A stretch of DNA of 64,000 nt from Actinomadura xylanilytica (GCF_030283145.1 NZ_JASNWE010000002.1:1302001-1366000), one strand, 5' to 3'. Shown: positions 1-9,000, counted from the stretch's first letter. Notes: generated from the letters alone by a model not told the origin. Program-made: numbers and translations.

Positions 1-449
1 TGCTCGGCCGCGAACCCGGCGAACGGCTTGGTGGCGAGCAGGGCCCGGTTGACCTCGCTGAGGTCGACGCCGCCGAGCTCGCTGCCGACGTTGAACTCCA
101 GCAGCCGGAAGTTCGCGCCGTCGTCGTGGAGATCGGCCCGGCCGTACAGGTGCGGCCGGTCGGTGAACCGGAGCATCAGCTCGGCGCGCCGCTCGTCGGC
201 GCCGATCGCGGCGCAGTACTTGCGGACGTCGCCGCCGAAGAGCCGGTCCGGCAGCGACGCCATCAGGTCGAACAGGCCGGCGACGTCGGCGGCGGCACGG
301 CGGATCCGGTCCTCCGCGCAGAACAGCGGACGCGGCAGGAGGTAGTCCCGCCAGGCTTGGCCGAACACCTCGGGGAGCTCGGTGTCGGCCATGACGCCGC
401 GCAGGCCGCCGTCCGTCGTGCAGGCGTCCAGGTACTTCTGGGTGACCAT
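1..449 (-). CDS. ATP-grasp-like ligase, N-terminal part (cut by window edge)
   Basis: The first 149 residues of a leftward gene are visible and the rest lies beyond base 1. The start is the ATG at 449, preceded by a GGAGGAGG Shine-Dalgarno. The visible part is soluble and ends near the motif LLEFNVGSELGG, which resembles the region ahead of the ATP-grasp fold in carboxylate-amine ligase-type proteins; this assignment is tentative because the catalytic domain is not visible. It lies 23 bp after an ATP-grasp gene on the same strand, so it is probably the third ligase-type gene of the operon transcribed from about 10.4 kb. Its role would be amide-bond formation with an amino acid or amine, by inference from context. 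Confidence 0.6.
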   Translation of the reverse strand, partial: MVTQKYLDACTTDGGLRGVMADTELPEVFGQAWRDYLLPRPLFCAEDRIRRAAADVAGLFDLMASLPDRLFGGDVRKYCAAIGADERRAELMLRFTDRPHLYGRADLHDDGANFRLLEFNVGSELGGVDLSEVNRALLATKPFAGFAAE

Positions 450-472
450 CGGTGGCCTCCTCCTCGTGGTGG

Positions 473-1741
473 TCAGGCGTCCGGGGTGACGATCAGGTCC
501 TTCTCGATCTTCCGGACGGCCTCCCGGTCGGCGTGGATCTGGTCGCTGCTCTCGTGCGCGAGGATGATGTAGCCCATCGTCATGCTGGCGAGCAGGTCGG
601 TGCTGGCGTCGACGTGGTCGCCGGTCCGCACGACGTGCACCGGCGAGTGGTAGCTCGGCAGCTCGCGGGCCAGGTCGTAGATCTCGGCGTTGCGCACGGT
701 CCCCGTCGAGTGCGACATCAGGAACACCGCCATGACGTTGCGCCGGAGGGTGTACCCGGGCGGCATCTCGGCGCCGAGCCCCCGGCACACGTCCACGATC
801 CGGGTGACCTGGCTCCCGCCGGTGGCGATCTCGGTGACGGCGGGGTTGCCCGCGCCCGCGAGCCGCGCGTTGACCTCCACCAGCCGGGGCCCGTCCGAGG
901 TCATCATGATCTCGGTGTGCGCGGCCCAGTTCCGCAGCCCGACCGCGTCCAGCGCGCCGAGGCCGTAGTCGATCAGGTCGCCGTAGCGGTCGCGGTCGTA
1001 GGGCAGCCACTCGACGCTGTCGTAGACCGCGATGCCCTCGCCGAACGGGATCCGCTTGTACTTGATGATGTCGGTGACCGAGTGCCGCCCGTCGTGGCTG
1101 ACGGTGTCGACGGCGTACTCGGTGCCGGTGAGATGCTCCATGACCAGCACCTCGTCGGTCACCTCGTCGAGCTTGTCGCGGGTGCCGAGCAGCGCCTCGA
1201 ACTGCTCGCGCCAGCCGCGCCCGCCCGGCGCGAGGCTCACCCCGACGGTGGCCGCGCTGGCCGGGGGTTTGATCACCAGGTTCGCACCGGTCAGCCCCTC
1301 CCGCTCGATCCAGCCCGCCGCCTCGTCGGCGTCGCGGGTGCAGATCTGCCGGGGGACCGGCAGGCCCGCGGCGGCGACGGCCTGGTGCATGAGGTACTTG
1401 TGCCGCCGGGCGTCCACCAGCCCGGGGACGTTGGACGACGCGGGCGTCAGGGCGTCCGAGAGCTCCTGCGCCAGGTGCAGCGCCGACTCGAGGCCGGGGA
1501 TGACGGCGATCGGGTTCAGCGCCCGGAGCCGCCCGGTCGTCTCGGCCAGGTCGCCGTGATGGTTGATGATCGCGTCGAAGTTGCCGGGCTCGTGCGCGGC
1601 GTGCAGCGGCGCCCAGGCCGGGACCGCGTAGTCCAGCACGGCCACCGGGCTGAGGCCCGCCGCCCGCAGCGCGGGCGCGATCATCGCCGCCGAGGTGAAG
1701 GGCTGCACGATCGCGACGACTGGTCTGTCCATGACGTTCAC
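473..1741 (-). CDS. ATP-grasp carboxylate-amine ligase
   Basis: This 422-residue protein has an N-terminal Rossmann-like pre-ATP-grasp domain (about residues 8-115) and an ATP-grasp core. The core has NLVIKPPASAATVGVS as the nucleotide-binding strand and loop, VLVMEHLTGTEYAVD, and the metal-binding strand RLVEVNARLAG. These are typical of amino-acid ligases that activate a carboxylate as acyl phosphate and join it to an amine (BacD/L-amino-acid ligase type). The start may be ATG 1741 or the in-frame ATG at 1732. It follows the MFS gene by 40 bp in the operon with the SznE/SznF-like genes, so it probably couples an amino acid to the modified guanidine building block. The substrate cannot be read from sequence. 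Confidence 0.85.
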   Translation of the reverse strand: MNVMDRPVVAIVQPFTSAAMIAPALRAAGLSPVAVLDYAVPAWAPLHAAHEPGNFDAIINHHGDLAETTGRLRALNPIAVIPGLESALHLAQELSDALTPASSNVPGLVDARRHKYLMHQAVAAAGLPVPRQICTRDADEAAGWIEREGLTGANLVIKPPASAATVGVSLAPGGRGWREQFEALLGTRDKLDEVTDEVLVMEHLTGTEYAVDTVSHDGRHSVTDIIKYKRIPFGEGIAVYDSVEWLPYDRDRYGDLIDYGLGALDAVGLRNWAAHTEIMMTSDGPRLVEVNARLAGAGNPAVTEIATGGSQVTRIVDVCRGLGAEMPPGYTLRRNVMAVFLMSHSTGTVRNAEIYDLARELPSYHSPVHVVRTGDHVDASTDLLASMTMGYIILAHESSDQIHADREAVRKIEKDLIVTPDA

Positions 1742-1781
1742 CTTCGATTCCGGTTGGTCTGTTGGTGACGGGGCCCGGTCC

Positions 1782-3059
1782 TCACTCGGTGTCGGCGGTG
1801 GCCAGCGCGGGCTCGGCGGGCTCCGGCCCGGTGTCCCGGCAGCGCAGCCCCGCGCCCGCCGAGACGAGCACCGCGGCGGCCACCGCGAAGCCTCCGGTGA
1901 GCACCCACACGCCGGAGCCCCAGGCGTGCCACCCGGCCGTGCCGACCAAGGGGCCGACGGCGTAGCCGATCTGCTGCGGTACGGTCGCCGCGCCGATGTA
2001 GCGGGCGCGCAGGGCGGGCGGGGCGACCAGGCCGGGATAGGCCATCATCGACGGCGCGGCGATGACCTCCCCGAACGTCCACACCACGGTCGCGAACACG
2101 AGCATCGCCACCGGGGTGGGCCCGACGAAGATCAGGTGGCCGATCCCGAGGACCGCCATCCCGGCCGCCATCGGAACCCCGATCGGCAGCCGCTGCGTCC
2201 ACTTGGACAGCAGCACCTCGCACACGATCACGATGGACCCGTTGACGGCCAGCAGGATCGCGTACACCTGCTCGCTGTGGCCCGACCCCTTGACGAACAG
2301 CGGCAGCGCGGCCGAGCTCTGGATGTAGGCGATCGCGGTCAGGAACAGGCCGAGGACGACGAGCATGAAGCGCCGGTCGGCGAGCACGTGCCGGTAGCCG
2401 GGGCGCTCCCCGCCGGTCGCGGCCTTCCCGGCCTCGGCGCCGGTGCCCGCGTCGCGGCCGGAGCCGAGCGCCGCGAAGGCGACGATGCCGAAGGCCAGCG
2501 ACGCGGCGGCGTCGACGTAGAACAGCAGGTCATAGGACGCGTAGGCCAGCAGGAGGGCCGCGGCCAGCGGGCCGACCGTCGCCCCCACGTTGAACGTGAG
2601 CCGCAGCATCGAGAAGACCATGACGTGCCGGTCCTTCGGGGTCAGCTCCACGACCCACGCCATGGCCGCGGGCCGGTACGCGTTCGCGGTCAGCCCCGCC
2701 CCGCACGCCACCACGACGGCCACCCACACGTTGGGGACGTGCACCAGGGCCGCGGTGAGGACGGCCGTCCCCGCCATCGAGCCGACGATGACCCACCGGT
2801 AGCCGACGCGGTCCGCGACCGCGCCGCCGACCGCGGACCCGGAGATCCGGCCGACCATCAGCGCGGTGAGGACGACGCCGCTCTCCCCGACGCTGAAGCC
2901 CCGCTTGGTGAGGAACAGCACCAGGAACGCGTTCAGGAACGCGGCGAGATTGCTGATCAGGTTGCCCACGACCAGGATCCGGACCGGCCCGCTCATCTCC
3001 CGCAGCGTGGCCAGGATGGTCGGATGCGGCTCGGCCTGCTGCGGCTTCGCCGGGCTCAC
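1782..3059 (-). CDS. MFS transporter (product efflux candidate)
   Basis: This 425-residue polytopic protein has about twelve hydrophobic segments and major-facilitator features, including AVADRVGYRW between helices 2 and 3 and the helix 1 region GNLISNLAAFLNAF. Its start codon overlaps the stop of the upstream ATP-grasp gene in an ATGA arrangement (3056-3059), indicating translational coupling. MFS proteins in biosynthetic operons usually export the product and give self-protection. It is the only transporter in the left-arm operon. No distinguishing drug-specific motif was recognised. Confidence 0.88.
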   Translation of the reverse strand: MSPAKPQQAEPHPTILATLREMSGPVRILVVGNLISNLAAFLNAFLVLFLTKRGFSVGESGVVLTALMVGRISGSAVGGAVADRVGYRWVIVGSMAGTAVLTAALVHVPNVWVAVVVACGAGLTANAYRPAAMAWVVELTPKDRHVMVFSMLRLTFNVGATVGPLAAALLLAYASYDLLFYVDAAASLAFGIVAFAALGSGRDAGTGAEAGKAATGGERPGYRHVLADRRFMLVVLGLFLTAIAYIQSSAALPLFVKGSGHSEQVYAILLAVNGSIVIVCEVLLSKWTQRLPIGVPMAAGMAVLGIGHLIFVGPTPVAMLVFATVVWTFGEVIAAPSMMAYPGLVAPPALRARYIGAATVPQQIGYAVGPLVGTAGWHAWGSGVWVLTGGFAVAAAVLVSAGAGLRCRDTGPEPAEPALATADTE

Positions 3060-4318
3060 GGCGCCGGCTCCAGCGGGGTCCCGGCGAAGGTGAAGAACCG
3101 TCCGGTGTCGGCGACGGCCGCGCGGCTCTCCGCGAGCGTCCCGGCGACCGCGATCACGTACCCGCTGCGGGCCAGGCTGCGCGGCGGCAGCCGCACCTGC
3201 GCGCCGGGCTGCGTCCCGATCTCCAGCTCGACGACGGGCGGCACCAGGAACTCCGGATGCACCCGCGCCGAGGTGATCTCCATGTCGTACGGCGGATAGC
3301 CGAACCTCACCGACGCGGCGAGCAGCGGCCCGGGATGCGCCACCTCCGGCGCCCGGCCCGCGACGGCGTCGGCCGCGGCGAGCGGCGCGTTGACACCGGA
3401 CGTCAGCCGGCCCAGGTGCGGGATCATCCCGCCGCCGAGCCGGGCGTTGATCTCGATGACGTGCATCGCGCCGCGGCTGAGCTTGAACTCGAGGTGGGTG
3501 TAGCCGTCGGCGAACCCGACCGCCTCGTGCGCGCGGCGCGCCAGGTCGTGCACGACCGGGTCGGAGAGCAGCGGATCGTTCGCGTCCACGTCATGGCCGA
3601 CCTCCTCGAACGCGAACCCGCCCTCCCCGAGGACCTTGCGCGCCACGATCAGCGGCGTGCAGGTGCCCCGGTGCAGCACGCACTCGACGGAGATCTCGGG
3701 ACCCTCGAGGAACTCCTCGACGATCACGTAGTCCTCGAACTGCCGGATACCGCCCATCCGGACCCCGTCGGTGAGGGCGTACGCCTCGTCCAGGTCCTCC
3801 GGCCCTTCGACCTTGCGCACGCCCATGCTGCCGCCGAGGTTGCGCGGCTTGAGGATGAGCGGGTAGCCGATCTCGGCGGCGAACGCGCGGGCCGCGTCCA
3901 GGGACGAGACGGCCTTCGACATCGGCTGCGGGAGCCCGGCCTTCCGCAGCGCCTCGCGGGTCGCGCTCTTGTCGCGGCAGCGCGCGACCGCGTCCGGGGT
4001 GAAGGTGGTGAGCCCGAGCGCGCCGCTCAGGTGCGCCGCGGTCTCGACATAGACCTCGTCGTAGCAGTAGACCCCGGCGACCTCGTGGTGGTCGGCCACC
4101 TCCCGGGCCGCGGCCGTCAGCTTGTCCAGGTCGAGGCAGTCGACCACCGTGTGGCCCTCGATGTAGGGGTCCTCCCAGGTGGGCGGGGCCGGGTTCAGCA
4201 GCCACAGCCGGTACCGCGCCGACACCGACTCCAGGATGTAGGCGCGGTAGACCCGGTAGCTGCTCGCGACGAGGAGGAGGAGCGGGCGGTCGTCGCCCGC
4301 CGGCGGGCGGTGTGGCAT
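3056..4318 (-). CDS. ATP-grasp carboxylate-amine ligase
   Basis: This 420-residue ATP-grasp protein has a pre-ATP-grasp domain beginning LLLLVASSYRVYRAY and a lid and phosphate-binding strand at YPLILKPRNLGGSMGV. Further motifs are VIVEEFLEGPEISVE and the metal-binding strand MHVIEINARLGGGM. These place it with ligases that form amide bonds through an acyl-phosphate intermediate. The start is the ATG at 4318, with GAGGT seven bases upstream; a longer reading frame to 4414 exists but enters the inverted-repeat element and is unlikely. It is separated from the amidinotransferase gene by that 170-bp element and is translationally coupled to the MFS gene. It is only distantly similar to the ligase at 473-1741, so the two probably use different substrates. 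Confidence 0.87.
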   Translation of the reverse strand: MPHRPPAGDDRPLLLLVASSYRVYRAYILESVSARYRLWLLNPAPPTWEDPYIEGHTVVDCLDLDKLTAAAREVADHHEVAGVYCYDEVYVETAAHLSGALGLTTFTPDAVARCRDKSATREALRKAGLPQPMSKAVSSLDAARAFAAEIGYPLILKPRNLGGSMGVRKVEGPEDLDEAYALTDGVRMGGIRQFEDYVIVEEFLEGPEISVECVLHRGTCTPLIVARKVLGEGGFAFEEVGHDVDANDPLLSDPVVHDLARRAHEAVGFADGYTHLEFKLSRGAMHVIEINARLGGGMIPHLGRLTSGVNAPLAAADAVAGRAPEVAHPGPLLAASVRFGYPPYDMEITSARVHPEFLVPPVVELEIGTQPGAQVRLPPRSLARSGYVIAVAGTLAESRAAVADTGRFFTFAGTPLEPAP

Positions 4319-4401
4319 GCGGACCTCGATCGAACTCGGAGGGGCGGAAGTCGGTGGGACTGCGCGGATGGGACTGCGCGGCCGGCGCCGGCCCTGGGCT
4401 T

Positions 4402-4572
4402 GGGCCTGTCTCAAAGTGCCTCGGCCGTCGCGCGAGCGCGTTACCTGGCCGGTGGGGCGATGCCGGAGGCGAGCCCCACCGGCCAGATCGCGAAGCGATG
4501 TCGCGCTCGCCCAAGCACGGTCGGCGTCCGAGCCCTGGGCGAGGACGCCGGGCCGGGCTTTGAAACACGGCC
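4402..4572. mobile_element. MITE-like inverted-repeat element
   Basis: A non-coding block of about 170 bp lies between imperfect terminal inverted repeats: GGGCCTGTCTCAAAG at 4402-4416 and CTTTGAAACACGGCC at 4558-4572. Inside is a perfect 14-bp dyad (4445-4458 and 4473-4486, 14-base loop) flanked by further partly complementary sequence. The ends resemble IS5-type termini seen in actinomycetes. No transposase frame and no clear target duplication were seen. The right end abuts the TAG stop of the amidinotransferase gene. It could be a non-autonomous element, or alternatively a large hairpin that acts as an intra-operon terminator or RNA-stability element. Confidence 0.5.
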
Positions 4573-5681
4573 TAGTCGGCGAAGTAGTCCTCCAGCCCGC
4601 CCCGGCGGCGGACGTCGAGGGTGGCGCAGTGGAAGCCGCCGCCGAACGTGTTGACCGTGCGGAACGGCACCGGGATGGGGGTGAACCCCTCCTTCTCCAG
4701 CAGCCGCAGCAGCTCGGTCTCCTGGGCCTCCACGAAGATCCGCTCCTGGTCCAGCATCAGCGTGTTCATCGCGATCCAGCGGCTGCAGAAGTACATCGTC
4801 TGGTCGGTGGGGATGGCCGGCTCCGGGCAGGTCAGCACGTCCCAGCCGGCGAACATCTCCGGTAGCTCGGGCACCCGCTCGGGGTTGACCAGGACGCGGC
4901 CGGGGCGCAGCGGGACGAACGTGGCGTTGAGGTGCATCGGGTGGTCGTCCACGAACGCCACCTCGTGCAGCCGGAACTCGTCGCCGAGCAGCCGCCGCGT
5001 CCACTCGATCCCGAAGCCGTTGGTGACGTGGCTGCGCTGCACCAGGATGTCGCGGCCGAACCGCATGAAGTCGCCCGCGTCCAGCAGCGGCTCGAACTCG
5101 GTGATCACCGAGGTCCCGGCCGGGAACGGGTCGTCCGGCGACGGCGGTCCGTCCGGCTTCGCGGCGGCGTAGCCGGGGTTGTAGGAGGCGTCGGTGAGCT
5201 CCGGCTTCGGCGCGGCGACCCAGCGGGCGCCGCGCCGGAAGTAGTCCTTGAAGAGCGTGCGGAACGGCTGGGTGGCGAAGTAGTACGACCGCCATGCCAT
5301 CGTCGCCTCGATGATCCGGTCCCCGGCGACCAGCGCGATGTCGCGCGGGAAGGTGTGCGAGGACCCCCCGGTGGACGACCACTCCGCGGTGCCGAACGGG
5401 CGGGACTGGTCGACCGGGTCGGGGCGGCGGACCGTCACCCCCTCGCCCTCCAGGATCGCGACGAACCCCTCGAGCTCGGTGTGGGCGGCCTCGATCTGCG
5501 CGGCCGGGAACGCGCCGCCGCCGCCGCGCCGATAGAAGTCCCACGCCTCGGGCGGGACGGTCGCCTCGACGGCGGGGTGCCACGGCGGGACCGCGGCGCC
5601 GTCGATGACGCCGACGATCACCTCTTCGAGCGGGTCCCACTCGTTGTAGGAGTGGACCGGGAGCGCGTCGGTCTCAGTCAT
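4572..5681 (-). CDS. Arginine amidinotransferase (AGAT family)
   Basis: This 369-residue guanidino-group-transferring enzyme moves the amidino group of arginine to an acceptor amine through a cysteine-amidino intermediate. The catalytic cysteine is Cys352 in FGGGFHCATLDV. The conserved aspartate and histidine of the family appear in LLDAGDFMRFGRD and FVDDHPMHLNAT, and the N-terminus (NEWDPLEEVIVG) is typical of the fold. It overlaps the upstream oxidase-cupin gene by 8 bp. In the operon it probably makes a guanidino compound such as guanidinoacetate or a guanidinylated biosynthetic amine, which would be the substrate or partner of the methyltransferase, oxidases and ligases. The acceptor amine is unknown. 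Confidence 0.9.
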   Translation of the reverse strand: MTETDALPVHSYNEWDPLEEVIVGVIDGAAVPPWHPAVEATVPPEAWDFYRRGGGGAFPAAQIEAAHTELEGFVAILEGEGVTVRRPDPVDQSRPFGTAEWSSTGGSSHTFPRDIALVAGDRIIEATMAWRSYYFATQPFRTLFKDYFRRGARWVAAPKPELTDASYNPGYAAAKPDGPPSPDDPFPAGTSVITEFEPLLDAGDFMRFGRDILVQRSHVTNGFGIEWTRRLLGDEFRLHEVAFVDDHPMHLNATFVPLRPGRVLVNPERVPELPEMFAGWDVLTCPEPAIPTDQTMYFCSRWIAMNTLMLDQERIFVEAQETELLRLLEKEGFTPIPVPFRTVNTFGGGFHCATLDVRRRGGLEDYFAD

Positions 5682-7170
5682 CGTTGGAGGTCCTCTCGAT
5701 GGTCCGTACGGTCACGCGGGCCTCGCCGGAGGCCGCCTTCAGTCCGTGCAGCCGGCTCTTCGGCACGAGCAGCACGTCGCCCTTCCCGAGCCGGTGCGGG
5801 TGCTCGGTCGCCCACGCGTGCACCTCGACCTCGCCGCCGGTGACCTCGACGAGGGTGTCGGTGTCGCGGACCCCGGTGCTGAACGGGTCGCCGGGCCGCA
5901 GCGTGCGGGCCGCGGCGTCGTCGCCGGCCGCGGACGCGAGCCTCGCCCCGGCCTCGGTGTAGGTGTCGAGCGCGTCCGCCCAGGCGATCTGGGCGCGGAA
6001 GTCCTCGTCGCCGAGCCGCAGCAGCAGCTTGGTGTCCTCGATCCCGCGCACCAGCTCGGGAATGACGATCTCGCCGTGCGCGCGGGCGAGGCCGAGCAGC
6101 AGGTTCTCGTAGGTCATGCGTCCGTGGTGGACGTCGATGTGGGCGTGCTCGTCGCAGTACTTGGCGTCCACCCGGTCGCCGTAGACCGCGCGCAGCATCA
6201 CGCCGGTGTCGGCGAACCCCTGGGCAAAGAGCCATTCGAGGTAGGTCACCGCGGCCATGTAGCGGAACATGCCGCGGTGGTCCTCGGTGAGCCAGTTGAA
6301 GTAGTTCACCCCGACCAGCGAGCTGGGCAGGTAGAAGTTCCAGTAGGCGTGCAGGTCGGTGCGCAGCCCGACGCTGGCCAGCATCTCCTTGAAGATCGTG
6401 CTGTGCTTGGCGCCGTAGACCCCGTACCCGAACTCGTCATTGAAGATCTTGAAGAGCTCGGACTGCTCGACGCCGTAGGAGCCGCCGAGGTTGCGCGCCA
6501 TCGCCGACGCCTCGGTCAGCGCGTCCAGCGCGAGCTGGATCAGGTGCAGGCCCGCGGCCTCCTCCGGGTGCCCGCATTCGGCGATGAGCCGCATGGTGCC
6601 GGCCATCGGCGCGCCGGCGTCGACCGCGGGATTGCCGCTGGAGGCGTCCGCGGGCGCCCCCGCCGCGCCGACCTCGGTGAGGAAGTACTCCTGTAACTCC
6701 TCCAGGGTCCGCACCTGCGGCGCCGGCACGGCGTCGTCCAGGAAGGAGAACGCGTAGCGCTCCAGGCCCGGCCGGACGACGTCGCGCAGCCGCCGGACCT
6801 CGTCGCCGTAGAAGAGGTCGAAGTCCGCCTTGGCGGTGGCCAGCCCGGCGGGCGGCAGAAGGATCATGTCGCTCTCGTAGGCGTTGCACAGCACCCGCCC
6901 GGCGATGAGCTGGCCGCTGCCGAGGAACTCCGCCTCGGTGGCCGGGACGGAGAAGTCCCGCGCGCCCGCCCCGGGCGGGCCGATCGGCCGCTGGAAGGGG
7001 TTGCCGGTGATGTAGACGTCCGGGGTCGGCTGGAAGATCCGCTGCTCGCAGTACGCCGCGAGCGCGGCGGACACGTCCGCGGCGGGGGCCGCACCGGTGG
7101 TGACCATGCCGGTGGCGGCCATGCCGGCGGGGGTGGTGCCGGTGGTGATCGGGCCGGTGGTGATCGTCAT
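5674..7170 (-). CDS. SznF-like diiron oxidase with cupin tail (paralogue 1)
   Basis: This 498-residue protein has a low-complexity Thr/Gly start, a helical central domain and a C-terminal cupin. The central domain carries a heme-oxygenase-like diiron site: Glu in LTEASAMARN, Glu and His in NDEFGYGVYGAKH, and His, Asp, His in DEHAHIDVHHGRM. The spacings (26 and 10; 4 and 3) match those I recall for SznF, the streptozotocin N-nitrosating enzyme that N-hydroxylates methylarginine. In the cupin the HxH pair is replaced (VRD in FSTGVRDTD) and only the third His remains (RLHG), so an iron-bearing cupin is unlikely. The start ATG overlaps the methyltransferase stop as ATGA. Predicted role: N-hydroxylation of a guanidine. 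Confidence 0.85.
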   Translation of the reverse strand: MTITTGPITTGTTPAGMAATGMVTTGAAPAADVSAALAAYCEQRIFQPTPDVYITGNPFQRPIGPPGAGARDFSVPATEAEFLGSGQLIAGRVLCNAYESDMILLPPAGLATAKADFDLFYGDEVRRLRDVVRPGLERYAFSFLDDAVPAPQVRTLEELQEYFLTEVGAAGAPADASSGNPAVDAGAPMAGTMRLIAECGHPEEAAGLHLIQLALDALTEASAMARNLGGSYGVEQSELFKIFNDEFGYGVYGAKHSTIFKEMLASVGLRTDLHAYWNFYLPSSLVGVNYFNWLTEDHRGMFRYMAAVTYLEWLFAQGFADTGVMLRAVYGDRVDAKYCDEHAHIDVHHGRMTYENLLLGLARAHGEIVIPELVRGIEDTKLLLRLGDEDFRAQIAWADALDTYTEAGARLASAAGDDAAARTLRPGDPFSTGVRDTDTLVEVTGGEVEVHAWATEHPHRLGKGDVLLVPKSRLHGLKAASGEARVTVRTIERTSNDD

Positions 7171-8276
7171 TCGGCCGCCTCCTCTGCTTCCTGGCGGACG
7201 CCGCCGACGGACACGCCGAACCGCACGCACTCCCCGTCGTGCACGGCCTCCAGCGTCACCGGCTCGCCCGGCTGGACGTGCGGCGGGACGGGCAGGACCT
7301 GGATCGCCTGCTTCCAGTGCGAGCCGCGGCCCGGGGCGTTGGTCAGCGTGATGCCCGGCATCAGCTCCATCTCGAACCAGAACGCGAGGGCGTGCAGCTT
7401 CCCGGCCGCCGTGGGCCTTACCTGGAACTCGGCCCGGCGCGGTTCCGCGCCGTCGGTGTAGAAGTCGAAGTCGAACACCGGAAGCGGCTCGGAGAGCGTG
7501 CGGTGCTCGTGCCGGTCGAGCCGGGAGTCGAAGTACTCCAGCGTCGACAGCCGGTTGAACGGGGCCAGGTCGAAGCCGTACAGCTTGCCCACGTGGTTCT
7601 TGCGGTGCAGCGGAGCGCTCTCGACGAGCTGGACGATGATCCGCGCCCGCGACGGCATGATCGTCGCGTCCGGGGTGAGCAGGTGCTCGCGGGCGTGCGC
7701 GATCGTGCCGAGGATGCCCTCGCCGAGCAGCCCGCAGTCGACGATCTCGGTGACCAGCAGGCCGGCCCGCCGGGGCAGGTCCGCCGGCACTGACATCCGG
7801 GTGGACATCTTGGAGACGACGCCGACCGCGTCGTCGTACCCGGCCACGCGGACGACGCGGGCGGTGGTCTCGGCGACGGAGGGCTGGCCCTCGCAGGCCA
7901 CCACCTGCCGCGCCCCGGCGCGGGCGGCCATCATGGCGAGCAGCCCGGACCCGGCGCCGATGTCCAGCACCAGCGACTCGGGGTCCGCCGCGACCGCGCG
8001 CCGGATCGCCACGTCGTACAGCTCGGCGCGCTCCTCGTCGTGCAGCATCTCCCAGTGCCAGCGGGGCACCGCGCGCCGGACGGCCCGGCCGTGGCCGACC
8101 AGCGCCTCCTCGTTGTGCCGGTCCAGACCGAGGATGAGCTGGTATGCCTTGGCCGCGTCCTCGTAGCGGCCCTGCTGGTGCAGGTCGCGGCCCCATCGGA
8201 GGAACTCGGCGAGCTCCAGGGTGCCGGCGGTGTCCGGTACCGGTTCGATCAGGTCGGATTCGCGTGTCGTCTCCAC
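7167..8276 (-). CDS. PRMT-like guanidine N-methyltransferase (SznE-like)
   Basis: This 369-residue protein has a short TPR-like N-terminus (GRYEDAAKAYQLIL, about residues 40-75). A class I SAM-binding domain follows, with motif LVLDIGAGSGLLAMMA and acidic post-I residue in VACEGQPS. The double-glutamate loop TEIVDCGLLGEG is the hallmark of arginine N-methyltransferases. A PRMT-like enzyme (SznE) makes N-omega-methylarginine for streptozotocin, and the adjacent SznF-like genes make the same kind of role likely here. The GTG start at 8276 is chosen because GAGGAGG lies eight bases upstream; upstream in-frame starts lack such a site. Its stop overlaps the start of the oxidase-cupin gene. Free arginine or another guanidine could be the acceptor. 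Confidence 0.85.
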   Translation of the reverse strand: METTRESDLIEPVPDTAGTLELAEFLRWGRDLHQQGRYEDAAKAYQLILGLDRHNEEALVGHGRAVRRAVPRWHWEMLHDEERAELYDVAIRRAVAADPESLVLDIGAGSGLLAMMAARAGARQVVACEGQPSVAETTARVVRVAGYDDAVGVVSKMSTRMSVPADLPRRAGLLVTEIVDCGLLGEGILGTIAHAREHLLTPDATIMPSRARIIVQLVESAPLHRKNHVGKLYGFDLAPFNRLSTLEYFDSRLDRHEHRTLSEPLPVFDFDFYTDGAEPRRAEFQVRPTAAGKLHALAFWFEMELMPGITLTNAPGRGSHWKQAIQVLPVPPHVQPGEPVTLEAVHDGECVRFGVSVGGVRQEAEEAAE

Positions 8277-8374
8277 AATCGTGCCTCCTCGGCTCGGGAC
8301 TGGCGATGAGTCGGGGCTGGTGACCGCCGGCGCCTCCGGCCGGCGGTGCGGGGACGCGGGGGAGGGGACCGGAG

Positions 8375-8800
8375 TCATGGGCACGGGGTTCCGGTCGTGG
8401 CGGCGTCGCCGGTGGCGGCGCCGGTCGTGCGGGTGTTGGGGCCGCCCGTGCCGTCCGCGCACGGGGCGTCCGGCGGCAGGTTGGCCAGGACCTCCTTGCG
8501 GATGACCGAGACCGGCGCGTCCTCGCCCTCCGGGAGCAGGACGACGGCCTCGTCGCCGCTGAGCACCATCGGCAGGCAGGTGCGCTGCACCGCGGCGACA
8601 CCGACCTTCGTGCCGTGCCACGGGCAGCTGAGCCGCCGTCCGTCCGGGGTCCGGCGGGCGAGGCTCAGCGGCCCGCCCCGGTGCGGGCAGTAGTCGCGGA
8701 CGAGCAGCCGCCGCCCGTCCGCCTGGAGGATGAAGTAGCGGTCGTGGCCGACCATCACGGTGTTGTGCCGGCTCAGGTCCATGACGATGACGCGGGTCAT
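8375..8800 (-). CDS. Rieske [2Fe-2S] ferredoxin-like protein
   Basis: This 141-residue protein has both Rieske cluster motifs, CPHRGGPL and CPWHGTKV, each supplying one Cys and one His. A C-terminal extension of about 40 Gly/Ala/Thr-rich residues follows. It is a small electron-transfer protein without an oxygenase domain. Lying between the two diiron oxidase genes, it is a natural candidate for delivering electrons to one or both of them; no reductase is encoded nearby. The ATG at 8800 has AAGAGGAG upstream. The coupling to the oxidases is inference from position. Confidence 0.88.
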   Translation of the reverse strand: MTRVIVMDLSRHNTVMVGHDRYFILQADGRRLLVRDYCPHRGGPLSLARRTPDGRRLSCPWHGTKVGVAAVQRTCLPMVLSGDEAVVLLPEGEDAPVSVIRKEVLANLPPDAPCADGTGGPNTRTTGAATGDAATTGTPCP

Positions 8801-9000
8801 CGGCTCCTCTTAAATGTCGTTCGGACGATGCTGGGAGTCGTGCGCGCGGGTCATGGCGGGGGGCCTGGACGAGCCCGTGACCTGGGAGCGGGAAGCGGGA
8901 GCTGACGAAGGGGCGAACGCGGCAGGGGCATGCGGTGCGGGCGGCGCGCCCTGGACGGAATCGCCGGGCCGCGGGGGCGCCCGGCGGGGGAGCGGGCCGG

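Noticed and set aside
452..1768. Long rightward frame antisense to the ATP-grasp gene
   Set aside because: It mirrors the leftward ligase gene, lacks a ribosome site and encodes only Arg/Gly/Val-rich sequence without any domain; a high-GC shadow.
8801..9000. A small peptide substrate gene between the Rieske and oxidase genes
   Set aside because: The leftward frame ending near 8818 has no start codon of its own outside the oxidase gene, and the 14-codon frame before the Rieske start is too short to support.
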